From positions 2,728,001 to 2,792,000 of the forward strand of contig NZ_CP130945.1 of assembly GCF_050389805.1 (NCBI RefSeq): a stretch of 64,000 nt of DNA. Direction: 5' to 3'. Every line of letters begins with the position of its first letter. The first letter of the stretch is position 1. The position numbers and the translations under genes are program-made. The stretch comes from Bacillus_BD sp050389805. Lineage in GTDB: Bacteria; Bacillota; Bacilli; Bacillales; Cytobacillaceae. Shown in pieces: positions 24,828-32,373 of this stretch. A model generated the notes under the pieces. The model saw only the letters and a program-made list of their open reading frames with translations, made no database searches and was not told the origin of the DNA.

Positions 24828-25826
24828 ATGCCATTAGAAATTGTACGTAATGATATTACAAAGATGAAAGTAGATGCAATTGTGAATGCTGCAAATACGA
24901 AACTACAAATGGGAGGAGGCGTATGTGGAGCCATTTTTCGATCAGCTGGCGAAAGGGAGTTGCAGGAAGTGTGTGATAAAATGGGGGGATGCAAAGTAGG
25001 TGAAGCCGTAATTACCCCCGGATTTAGGCTAGTTGCCAAATGGGTTATCCATACTCCTGGACCTATATGGCAAGGTGGCTTAAATCAAGAAGCAGAATTG
25101 TTAAAGGCTTCTTATAAAAATTCGTTGGAATTGGCAAAAAAACATCAATGTCAATCAATCGCTTTTCCATTAATCTCAACTGGCATTTATGGTTATCCAA
25201 AGGAGGAAGCCTTACAAATTGCTGTTTCGACCATAAGTTCCTTTCTATTTCAATACGATATGAAGGTGTATTTAGTCATTTTTGATAAAAACTCCTTTGG
25301 ATTAAGTGAAAAATTATTTTCTTCGGTTCATCAATATATTAACGAAAATTATGTAGAGGAAATGGAAAGTACATTTCAACGGAATCGATCAGAAGAACGC
25401 TATAGACTAGAATCATTTCAAGATGTCCAAATGGATGTGAAGGATGTAGAGGAAAGTACTTCGTTACGAAGTGTCCTAAACCAACTAGATGAATCGTTTG
25501 CGGAGCGGTTGTTTCGTATCATTGATGAAAAAGGAATGACAGATGTCGATGTGTATAAACGAGCAAATATGGACCGGCGCTTATTCTCGAAAATCCGAAA
25601 CGGAGTCGATTATTCACCAAAAAAGAAAACAGTTATTGCTTTAGCGATTGCCCTTCAATTAAATCTTGAAGATACGATTGATTTATTAGAAAAGGCTGGG
25701 TATGCTTTGTCACACAGTCATAAATTTGACGTCATTATTGAATTTTTCATCAAACAAGAAAAGTATGATATTCATGAAATCAATGAAGCTTTATTTGCTT
25801 TTGATCAACCGCTACTCGGCGCTTAA
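24828..25826 (+). CDS. Macro-domain protein with C-terminal helical, HTH-like domain
   Basis: A 332-residue protein. Residues 1-165 are a macro domain: VDAIVNAANTKLQMGGGVCGAIFRSAG contains the ADP-ribose loop with the Asn and Gly-rich stretch, and PLISTGIYGYP is the second phosphate loop. These residues are compatible with ADP-ribose or O-acetyl-ADP-ribose hydrolysis. A linker (165-215) leads to a helical domain (220-332) resembling an XRE-like fold (DRRLFSKIRNG, KKKTVIALAIALQL). It is followed 80 bp later by a vWA gene. Function is inferred as ADP-ribose sensing. Confidence 0.75.
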   Translation: MPLEIVRNDITKMKVDAIVNAANTKLQMGGGVCGAIFRSAGERELQEVCDKMGGCKVGEAVITPGFRLVAKWVIHTPGPIWQGGLNQEAELLKASYKNSLELAKKHQCQSIAFPLISTGIYGYPKEEALQIAVSTISSFLFQYDMKVYLVIFDKNSFGLSEKLFSSVHQYINENYVEEMESTFQRNRSEERYRLESFQDVQMDVKDVEESTSLRSVLNQLDESFAERLFRIIDEKGMTDVDVYKRANMDRRLFSKIRNGVDYSPKKKTVIALAIALQLNLEDTIDLLEKAGYALSHSHKFDVIIEFFIKQEKYDIHEINEALFAFDQPLLGA

Positions 25827-25828
25827 TA

Positions 25829-25856
25829 AATGTCGCTTTCAAAGCGACCTATTCTT
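25829..25856 (+). terminator. Possible weak terminator between macro and vWA genes
   Basis: GTCGCTTT/AAAGCGAC stem followed by CTATTCTTTTC. A second hairpin TCTTGTTA/TAACAAGA lies at 25864-25888. The two genes may therefore be only partly co-transcribed. Confidence 0.4.
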
Positions 25857-25907
25857 TTCATTATCTTGTTATTCTTATTTTAACAAGAAAACGAGAGGAT
25901 GATCAGA

Positions 25908-26561
25908 ATGATAAAGAATAAAACGGAATTAGTGTTTATATTAGATAAAAGCGGTTCAATGGGAGGTCTTGAAGAGGATACCATAGGTGGGTTTAATGCA
26001 ATGTTAAAGAAACAACAAAAAGATGTGGGAGAAGCTTTTGTAACGACGATATTATTTGATCATAATTATGAGTTATTACACGATCAAATCCCTGTTAAAG
26101 GAGTATCACTCATGACCGAAAAGGATTATGAAGTAGGAGGGTCAACTGCATTATTAGATGCGATTGGTTTCGCTATTCAAAAAATGGTTCGTGTACAGAA
26201 AAGTACTCGTGGTGAAGAACAAGCGGAAAACATTCTATTTGTGATCACAACCGATGGAATGGAGAATGCGAGTAAAGAATTCACATCAGAAGGAATTAAA
26301 AAAATGGTCCAGCATCAAAAACAGAAATACGGATGGGAGTTTATTTTTCTAGGGGCCAATATTGATGCCATTTCAACTGCATCTCAATTTGGTATCCATG
26401 AGGACTTTGCTGTGGATTATCATGCAGACCGTGAAGGGACTCTATTAAATTATGAAGCTGTAAATGAAGTCGTTACAAATCTTCGTATTGGAAAAAAAAA
26501 TATCGATCGAACATGGAAAAGGGGAATTGAAAGTGATTATATTCGCCGTGAAAGGCATTAA
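25908..26561 (+). CDS. vWA-domain protein (MIDAS-containing)
   Basis: A 217-residue protein made of a single von Willebrand A domain. FILDKSGSMG provides the D-x-S-x-S MIDAS motif, the Thr of GGSTALLDAIG and the Asp of VITTDGMEN complete it. There is no signal peptide, so it acts inside the cell. ATG 25908 is preferred over 25899 because GAGAGG directly abuts the latter. Placement after the macro-domain gene suggests a joint role; partner identity is unknown. Confidence 0.75.
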   Translation: MIKNKTELVFILDKSGSMGGLEEDTIGGFNAMLKKQQKDVGEAFVTTILFDHNYELLHDQIPVKGVSLMTEKDYEVGGSTALLDAIGFAIQKMVRVQKSTRGEEQAENILFVITTDGMENASKEFTSEGIKKMVQHQKQKYGWEFIFLGANIDAISTASQFGIHEDFAVDYHADREGTLLNYEAVNEVVTNLRIGKKNIDRTWKRGIESDYIRRERH

Positions 26562-26590
26562 TGTTCCTAATTAAATGGAATTAAAATGGA

Positions 26591-26620
26591 ATAAAACAGC
26601 TATATAGATAGCTGTTTTAT
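26591..26620 (+). terminator. Terminator of the vWA gene
   Basis: Perfect 13-bp arms ATAAAACAGCTAT / ATAGCTGTTTTAT with a 4-nt loop. Confidence 0.85.
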
Positions 26621-26770
26621 CTCATTTTAACTATCATTATACTGAAAAAATCCCAAAAGGTAATGGCAGAGGTCTTACTGCTATTAAAGAGAAACGTAGT
26701 CTAAAAATGACTGTGGAAACGTCTGGCTGATTAGAAAGCCGAGACCACAATTACTTATCTACAGTGGATA

Positions 26771-26800
26771 AAAAAAACTCACTAACATGAGATTTTTTTT
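26771..26800 (-). terminator. Terminator of the pyridoxamine kinase gene
   Basis: CTCA/TGAG stem with A7 and T8 flanks, ending at the stop codon of the minus-strand gene. Confidence 0.55.
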
Positions 26801-27647
26801 ATAGCAATATGCTTAAATATTTTTCAAAATTAACACCTTCAACTTCAGGAATGTTCTCCGAAGCGGAATCCTTAATGGATTCTGTAAGGAATTTTACTGC
26901 AAGCTGAACAGCCTCTTCTAAATTCTGGCCACGCATCAAACTCCCCATGATCACAGCTGCAAATAAATCACCCGTACCAGAATAACTTTTTCCATTATAA
27001 GGCATCAAATAATGAAAAGTTTTATTTTTATTCAAATACATATTTCCGATCAATTGCGTATCACCAGGTTCTGTCGGTGGGTTAATTCCCGTAATAATCA
27101 CCTCAGCATTTGTATCTTGCTGTAATCTATTTCCAGCTTCTTCAACTGCTTTTAAATAATCTTTTTCATTGGTATAGCTATGTAATTTCTCATAAGAAGT
27201 TCTAGTTAGCAAACAGCACTCCGTCACATTCGGCGTAATCACATCCGCTTTGTTAACAAGTTCCCCCATTAGTACTGGTAATTCTTCTGTAAACATTTTA
27301 TATACTTCACCTGAATCGCCCATTACGGGATCGACGAGTAATAGAGTTTCTTTTGTATAAAACCGATCTAAAAAATGAAAAATATTTTTTATCTGCTCTT
27401 CTCCCGTAACAAAGCCAGTAGATATTCCATCAAAAGTAATATTTAACTTGCTCCATTCATCCGTAAAATGGTTCATTTTTGAGGTGAAATCTTCACAAAA
27501 AAAACTTGGATAACCTGTTTGGGCAGTAAGTACAGCCGTTGGCAGGGGGCAAGCTTGTACTCCCATAACAGATAAAACCGGAATAGCAGCAGTTAATGAA
27601 CATTTTCCAAAAGATGATAAATCTTGTATGACAGCAACTTTTTTCAT
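26799..27647 (-). CDS. Pyridoxamine/pyridoxal kinase (PdxY-like)
   Basis: A 282-residue ribokinase-fold enzyme that phosphorylates B6 vitamers with ATP. IQDLSSFGKCSL opens the protein. VDPVMGDSGEVY, ITPNVTECCLLT and the catalytic GTGDLFAAVI (anion hole and base Asp) are in family order. The start is one of two adjacent ATGs (27650, 27647) behind TGGAGG; the second has the better spacing. It is divergent from an ECF transporter S-component gene, consistent with B6 salvage. Confidence 0.82.
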   Translation of the reverse strand: MKKVAVIQDLSSFGKCSLTAAIPVLSVMGVQACPLPTAVLTAQTGYPSFFCEDFTSKMNHFTDEWSKLNITFDGISTGFVTGEEQIKNIFHFLDRFYTKETLLLVDPVMGDSGEVYKMFTEELPVLMGELVNKADVITPNVTECCLLTRTSYEKLHSYTNEKDYLKAVEEAGNRLQQDTNAEVIITGINPPTEPGDTQLIGNMYLNKNKTFHYLMPYNGKSYSGTGDLFAAVIMGSLMRGQNLEEAVQLAVKFLTESIKDSASENIPEVEGVNFEKYLSILL

Positions 27648-27665
27648 CATAACCTCCAAAATCAA

Positions 27666-27902
27666 TGCACCTAACTTTATTACTACATCTTAACATAAAA
27701 TTGAATGGTCGAAAATTATAATCCAATGAACCGAGATATGTGGGTTTGGATTTTCTCACTAGATTTCTCCAACCTTAACCCGAACTATTTAACAAGCTTG
27801 TCAGTATCAAAAAAATATGGACTGATTTATTTCAAAAAAATGGCGCTTTTTTTATAACCAGCCTAGTGATAAAATCATAGAAAAATTAAATAAGGAAGGT
27901 TT
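27666..27902. other. Intergenic region between divergent B6 genes
   Basis: An AT-rich 237-bp region that should hold two divergent promoters. I see no known riboswitch and no small gene. Confidence 0.4.
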
Positions 27903-28457
27903 ATGGACATGCAAAATATGCAAAATTCACAAAGTTACCCAAAAGCTGGTCAAAAAACGCATGATTTGATTATGACGGCCATGCTTGTTGCACTCGTTTT
28001 TCTAGCAACTTTTTTCCTAAATATTAAATTACCCATTTCGGTAAATGGGGGATTGGTTCATCTAGGGACGGCTATGCTATTTATTGCTTCGATTTTGTTT
28101 GGACCCAAAAAAGGAGCTCTTGCAGGTGCAATTGGAATGGGGTTATTTGATTTAGTTGGAGGTTGGGTGATATGGGCACCCATTACCATTGTGGCACGTG
28201 GATTACAAGGCTATATTGTTGGTAAAATTGCCTGGTCAAAAGGTCGTAAAGGAAGTAGTCTTGCCTTGAATATTGCGGCTACACTTATTTCCACTCCTGT
28301 GATGATCGCAATCTATTACTTTGGAGAAGTGATTTTATACGGTAACTGGATTGTTCCTTTAACATCGATTCCTGGGGATCTACTTGCGAGTGCAATTGGA
28401 ATGATCGTTGCTCTTCCGGTTTGTGTGGCTTTGAAAAAAGTTCCTTATTTTAAATAG
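27903..28457 (+). CDS. ECF transporter S component, predicted B6 (pyridoxine) specific
   Basis: A 184-residue integral membrane protein with about six helices. The motif SVNGGLVHLGTAMLFIASILFGPKKGALAGAIG is typical of ECF substrate-binding S components (split here only for description). It needs the shared EcfA/A'/T module encoded elsewhere. Substrate is inferred from the divergent kinase gene: PdxU/HmpT-type proteins carry pyridoxine or hydroxymethylpyrimidine. AAGGAAGG precedes the ATG. Confidence 0.7.
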   Translation: MDMQNMQNSQSYPKAGQKTHDLIMTAMLVALVFLATFFLNIKLPISVNGGLVHLGTAMLFIASILFGPKKGALAGAIGMGLFDLVGGWVIWAPITIVARGLQGYIVGKIAWSKGRKGSSLALNIAATLISTPVMIAIYYFGEVILYGNWIVPLTSIPGDLLASAIGMIVALPVCVALKKVPYFK

Positions 28458-28543
28458 AACTAGGGCAAAATTGGATATGCAGTCCCAATACTGTGGAGAA
28501 AAGTAAAATAGTATTTGAAATTACAATAAAAAGGAATAGATTT

Positions 28544-28587
28544 AGCAAAATGAAACGCATGGGGATCCCCATGCGTTTCATTTTGCT
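28544..28587. repeat. Perfect 44-bp palindrome
   Basis: The sequence from 28544 to 28587 is its own reverse complement, centred on GGGGATCCCC (28561-28570). It has no loop and only a weak T run (TGTTTTGT) after it. It may end the ECF transcript or be a protein-binding cruciform site. Confidence 0.85.
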
Positions 28588-28606
28588 TGTTTTGTCTAAT
28601 GTCATT

Positions 28607-28714
28607 TTAACATTTAGGTTCTAATTTCTCCGGACATTGAGTACGTAGTATCATAACCTTATTTTTCATGATTTCCGGACACTGTGCATGTTGTTTGCTC
28701 TGATTTTGTTTCAT
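28607..28714 (-). CDS. Possible small Cys-containing protein or remnant
   Basis: A minus-strand frame of 35 residues from ATG 28714 with two related pieces, QCPEIMKNKVM and QCPEKLEPKC, matching a repeated TCCGGACA in the DNA. No ribosome binding site precedes the ATG, and the frame is open further upstream to a TAA. It could be a small protein or the tail of a decayed gene. Confidence 0.25.
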   Translation of the reverse strand: MKQNQSKQHAQCPEIMKNKVMILRTQCPEKLEPKC

Positions 28715-28812
28715 TAGTTGGGCTCGATATTCGTCGATGTTACAAGGCTTAAATGCACCTAAATTTGGAGAGGTTTTTTATAATATCCAGAAATGCACAT
28801 TTATAAATCGCA

Positions 28813-29997
28813 TTAAGAAAAATGATGTTGTTTAATCCCATTTTTCTTTGTCCAAACATAAGTCAAAACGAAACAACTTAATAAGATAATCGCGCCGAAT
28901 GTAAATGGAATATCCCTATGCCAATCAAATAACGTTCCAGCTAAAGCAGGACCAATCATATTTCCTAAACTCATATAGGCATTATTCATCCCAGCTGCAT
29001 AACCTTGTTCTCTGCCAGCTGTTTTTGAAATAATGGTATTAACGGCAGGTCGGATTAAGATAGTTGCAATGGTAAATAGGGTTGCAACAAACAAAATAAG
29101 GGAATATGTTCTGACAAATAATAAGCCGTAAAGGCTAAATGCAGCAACAATTAAACTAACCATAATAATATTCATTTCGCCGAATCGGGTAATTAATTTA
29201 TTAATAGCAAAACCTTGTATAATGACACCAACGAAACCGCCGACAGTCATAATAATGGCAATATCACTTGGAGTGTAATCGAATTGATATGTTAAGTACA
29301 TCGTTAAGGTTGATTGGTAATTGGCTATTCCAAAAGAAAATACAAATACAACGATTAATAAAACAAAATAGCTCGTTTTAAAGGAGCGCGCCATTTGTTC
29401 CCATAAATTCTCTCTTTTCGTAGACACCTCCTGTATGACTGGTTTGACCACTGGAAGGACTATAAAAGATAGGATCCCTGCTAGGATCGTCACGCCACCT
29501 GCAAAGTAGAAAGGAAAGTGAACATTCACAGTCGATAAGAAACCACCAATCCCAGGACCTATCATAAAGCCTAAGGAAATGGCTGCACCAATCCAACCCA
29601 TAGCTTTCCCACGTTCGGCTTTTGTTGAAATATCGGCAGCATAGGCCATAACAGGAGGAACGATAAAGGCTGACCCGAATCCTGTGATAAAACGACTAAC
29701 ATAAAGCATCCAGAGTTCGGTAGATAAACCCATAGCAATTTGTGAAAGCCCATTAACGACAAGACCAAACACGATTAAATTTTTTCGACCATGACGGTCT
29801 GATAAATTGCCAGCAACAGGAGAAAAAATAAATTGAGCAAAAGCCATAATCGCAATGATAAAGCCCAAAGCTTGCCCAGCGGCCCCAAACGTTTTTAAAT
29901 ATGCCGGCATAATCGGGATGACTAGGCCAACTCCACTAAAAGTAAGAAACATATCAAAAATTAAAATAAACATTGCAATCTTTTTAGAAAATTTCAT
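28813..29997 (-). CDS. MFS multidrug efflux transporter (NorA/Bmr-like)
   Basis: A 394-residue, 12-helix major facilitator. GNLSDRHGRKNLIV between helices 2 and 3 is the MFS A motif. GFGSAFIVPPVMAYAAD and GPGIGGFLSTV carry the drug/H+ antiporter C motif region. It likely exports hydrophobic compounds. The ATG at 29997 gives the standard length; the frame extends to 30117 with a poorly supported leader that includes a second ATG. It is a single gene. Confidence 0.78.
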   Translation of the reverse strand: MKFSKKIAMFILIFDMFLTFSGVGLVIPIMPAYLKTFGAAGQALGFIIAIMAFAQFIFSPVAGNLSDRHGRKNLIVFGLVVNGLSQIAMGLSTELWMLYVSRFITGFGSAFIVPPVMAYAADISTKAERGKAMGWIGAAISLGFMIGPGIGGFLSTVNVHFPFYFAGGVTILAGILSFIVLPVVKPVIQEVSTKRENLWEQMARSFKTSYFVLLIVVFVFSFGIANYQSTLTMYLTYQFDYTPSDIAIIMTVGGFVGVIIQGFAINKLITRFGEMNIIMVSLIVAAFSLYGLLFVRTYSLILFVATLFTIATILIRPAVNTIISKTAGREQGYAAGMNNAYMSLGNMIGPALAGTLFDWHRDIPFTFGAIILLSCFVLTYVWTKKNGIKQHHFS

Positions 29998-30117
29998 CCG
30001 TATAACTCTTTCTGTTGTATTTTTATATGACATCTCATTATATCGCTGATTAACACGTTTCACAATTAAAAGGAGCTTTACTTTTGTTCCAATAATATAC
30101 ATAAGAAATAACCGCAT

Positions 30118-30378
30118 TAATAAGATTTAATAAAAAGAAGGAGATAACAACATCATTGAAGAAATATTAAAATATAGGCAATAATTAAAGAATTTTTTTA
30201 TAATAAAATTTATTCACAGAGGAATCAGGTAAATAGTTTTGCGAGTAAAAATAAAATGGACGGGGAAATTGGCACCATGTCCCATGGAATACCTTCATAT
30301 AATAAATCAGATAAACGTAGAAATAACTTAATTAATTTGGGATGATGTGCCACCAAGCAGACCTTGGAGGTAATAAAT
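30118..30378. other. Intergenic region between divergent genes
   Basis: An AT-rich 261-bp region between the MFS exporter and CBS protein genes. Promoters are expected but none stands out, and no structured RNA was seen. Confidence 0.35.
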
Positions 30379-30882
30379 ATGAAAGCACATACGATTATGA
30401 AAAAACAGGTGATTAAAGTTAAAGAACATGATCAAATGCAATGTGTCATTGAAAAATTTCTCGATTATGGAGTTAGCGGGGTTCCAGTGGTAAATGATCG
30501 AAATGAAATAGTAGGGTATGTGAGTGTAGAAGATATCATGCGTTTTATTGGAAAGCCTAATGATCTCGTTTTTGGGACACCATTTTTTATGGAGCATTAT
30601 CAAATTAACGAAGAAGACTTTGTAGAACGTGCTCAAAAAATAAAAAAATTAAATGTCATGGAATTTGCACAGACAAAAGTTTACAAAGTGTCTTGGTACG
30701 AAGATATTGAAACCATTACAGCCATTTTTGCAAAGGAAAAAACGAAAAAAATTTTAGTAGAGAGAAATGGGGTTCTCGTCGGGATTATTAGTCGTAATGA
30801 TGTCATTTATAACAGCTTCAAATCGTTAGCTTCACCAAAATGGGATGGTGATGTATTACCTAGAGCATGTTGCTTTGATTAA
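30379..30882 (+). CDS. CBS-domain pair protein
   Basis: A 167-residue protein of two CBS domains (about residues 3-58 and 98-155). VSGVPVVNDRNEIVGYVSVEDIMRF and ILVERNGVLVGIISRNDVI are the diagnostic strands. The pair folds as a Bateman module that usually binds an adenine nucleotide. It ends in PRACCFD, with two neighbouring Cys. ATG 30379 follows GGAGG. It is convergent with another CBS gene. Confidence 0.8.
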   Translation: MKAHTIMKKQVIKVKEHDQMQCVIEKFLDYGVSGVPVVNDRNEIVGYVSVEDIMRFIGKPNDLVFGTPFFMEHYQINEEDFVERAQKIKKLNVMEFAQTKVYKVSWYEDIETITAIFAKEKTKKILVERNGVLVGIISRNDVIYNSFKSLASPKWDGDVLPRACCFD

Positions 30883-30916
30883 CTAAAATAGCATAAAGGC
30901 ATTTATGCTATTTTAG
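30883..30916. terminator. Bidirectional terminator between two CBS genes
   Basis: CTAAAATAGCATAAA pairs perfectly with TTTATGCTATTTTAG around a GGCA loop. Confidence 0.85.
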
Positions 30917-30934
30917 TTATAAACTGTAGTTTTA

Positions 30935-31372
30935 CTATTGCTGTGGTGCTGACGGGGTTGAGATACTCTGCAAGGCATCTTCTGCCTCGTTAGAAAATTG
31001 ATTTTGAACAGCTAAATCACCTAATGCAACCATTCCTACTACTTGCCCATTTTCTACGACTGGTAATCGACGAATTTGCTGTTCTGCCATTAGGTTTGCG
31101 GCTTGATGAACATCCATGTCAGGAGTTGCCTGTACAATCGTTTGTGCTGTCATTACTTCTGACACAGGTGTTTGAGGATTTTCTCCTTGGGCAGTAGTTC
31201 TAAGAGTAATATCACGGTCCGTGAGTATTCCAGTCATTTGACCATTGTTATTTATTACTGGAATGGCTCCGATGTTATATTGACTCATTAATGCAGCCGC
31301 TTCCTGTACGGTTTGTGATTCATTAATCGTGACTACATCCGCTGTCATTATATCTCTTATGGATTGTGGCAT
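30935..31372 (-). CDS. CBS-domain protein (YhcV-like)
   Basis: A 145-residue protein with two CBS domains: IRDIMTADVVTINESQTVQEAA... IGAIPVINNNGQMTGILTDRDIT and VSEVMTAQTIVQA ... IRRLPVVENGQVVGMVALGDLA. B. subtilis YhcV has this size and layout. It probably senses an adenine nucleotide. A GGAGG ribosome site precedes the ATG. Confidence 0.8.
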   Translation of the reverse strand: MPQSIRDIMTADVVTINESQTVQEAAALMSQYNIGAIPVINNNGQMTGILTDRDITLRTTAQGENPQTPVSEVMTAQTIVQATPDMDVHQAANLMAEQQIRRLPVVENGQVVGMVALGDLAVQNQFSNEAEDALQSISTPSAPQQ

Positions 31373-31632
31373 ACCATTGCCTCCTTTAATGTTAATACGA
31401 ATATAGCTTTAGAAGAATCCTTCAAATTATTTGTGGGAAAATTTCTCTATTTTAGTTTTGTTTTTAGGTCAGTTCATTCTAAAAATTTGTTTTTATTAAT
31501 TAAATTTTCTGAAAAATCATTTACATCTATGATAAAAAGTCTTACAATAGTGAAGTACCAATAATCGCTAACATGAAAGACAAACGAAATTTTAAAAATC
31601 AATTCAAAAAATGATGGAGGTTTTGTTTTTAC

Positions 31633-31788
31633 ATGTGGATTTTAACGGTCTATCAGGGAGATTCTATTACGATGTATGAATTTGAAGATGAAAAAGAGGC
31701 TCGAGAATCATTTGAAAAGTATAAAGGAACTAAAATTCTTTCCCAGTTGATCCACTATAATGATTTATTAGAACTAAGTTATGCTTAA
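31633..31788 (+). CDS. Small acidic protein, 51 aa, function unknown
   Basis: The frame runs from ATG 31633 to TAA 31788. It begins MWILTVYQGDSITMYEFEDE and continues with a charged helix (KEARESFEKYKG) and a short tail ending LLELSYA. GGAGG at 31616-31620 lies 12 nt upstream, and a strong terminator follows at once, so it is very likely a real gene. I do not recognise a family with a known role. Confidence 0.65.
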   Translation: MWILTVYQGDSITMYEFEDEKEARESFEKYKGTKILSQLIHYNDLLELSYA

Positions 31789-31797
31789 ACGAATAAT

Positions 31798-31824
31798 AAG
31801 GGCAGCGGTATCCGTTGCCCTTTT
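31798..31824 (+). terminator. Terminator of the 51-aa gene
   Basis: AAGGGCA and TGCCCTT arms then TT; it isolates the small gene from the glycine riboswitch promoter. Confidence 0.8.
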
Positions 31825-31853
31825 GGTATTATTAGAATCTACTGCATAAAAAA

Positions 31854-31866
31854 TGTAAGCGCTTCA
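31854..31866 (+). promoter_or_regulatory. Candidate cre (CcpA) site
   Basis: TGTAAGCGCTTCA is a one-base-short match to the cre consensus (TGTAAnCGnTnnCA). It ends 10 bp before the -35 of the gcvT promoter, so it could mediate carbon catabolite control. Confidence 0.4.
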
Positions 31867-31875
31867 AAAAAATGA

Positions 31876-31905
31876 TTGACAACCTTATAATGGATGATTT
31901 ATTCT
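31876..31905 (+). promoter_or_regulatory. Sigma-A promoter of the glycine riboswitch transcript
   Basis: TTGACA (31876-31881), an 18-bp spacer, and TATTCT (31900-31905). The -10 overlaps the left arm of an inverted repeat. Confidence 0.65.
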
Positions 31906-31926
31906 ATAGAAAAAAATAATAGAATA
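31900..31926 (+). promoter_or_regulatory. Operator-like inverted repeat TATTCTAT-N11-ATAGAATA
   Basis: Left arm 31900-31907 and right arm 31919-31926 pair perfectly and overlap the -10 and start region. The same 8-mers flank the fhs promoter (35548-35555, 35617-35624). Confidence 0.5.
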
Positions 31927-31938
31927 TGCGGATGAGGA

Positions 31939-32120
31939 TTGTGGGAGAGTGCAAAAGACTTAGCCACCGAAGGAGCAAGTTTCAAAAAGACCCTTGGAAC
32001 AAAACTCTCAGGTAGATGGAACCACAATTGGACGCACCTCTGGAGAGCGCGTGTGTAGTTTACGACACCAAAGGGGAATACTCTATAATTAGAGTTAATC
32101 TCTCAGGTAAAAGGACAGGG
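31939..32120 (+). ncRNA. Tandem glycine riboswitch (gcvT element)
   Basis: Two aptamers in a row. The first runs about 31939-32027, closed by TTGTGG/CCACAA, with GGGAGAG and ACTCTCAGGTAGATGG. The second runs about 32036-32120, with CTGGAGAGCG, GACACCAAAGGGG and TCTCTCAGGTAAAAGGACAGG. Both carry the conserved CTCTCAGG...GGACAG-type core. Cooperative glycine binding activates glycine cleavage genes in Bacillus. A terminator follows directly, so control is by transcription termination. Confidence 0.93.
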
Positions 32121-32160
32121 AAGGGTAGATAGCTTTAGGCTACCCTTTCCTGTCCTTTTT
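32111..32160 (+). terminator. Expression-platform terminator of the glycine riboswitch
   Basis: An 18-bp stem (32111-32128 with 32140-32157) then T6. Its left arm overlaps the 3' end of aptamer 2, so glycine binding can disrupt it. Confidence 0.9.
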
Positions 32161-32373
32161 TGCGTCCTATTAGGTAAAGGCTTAAAATTTTGACAAATCC
32201 TTTATAGGAAGGACCACAAAGTAGCAAAATAGAAATAGGATAGTCGTCCAAAACTAAATAAAGTTTGGATGATGGTCAAAATATATCAGAAAGGTAGCTG
32301 TTGGCTATAAAAATGAATGAAGTTTTTAAAACATTAAGTTTTTTTAGCGTTATTAAAACAGGAGGTTATATGG

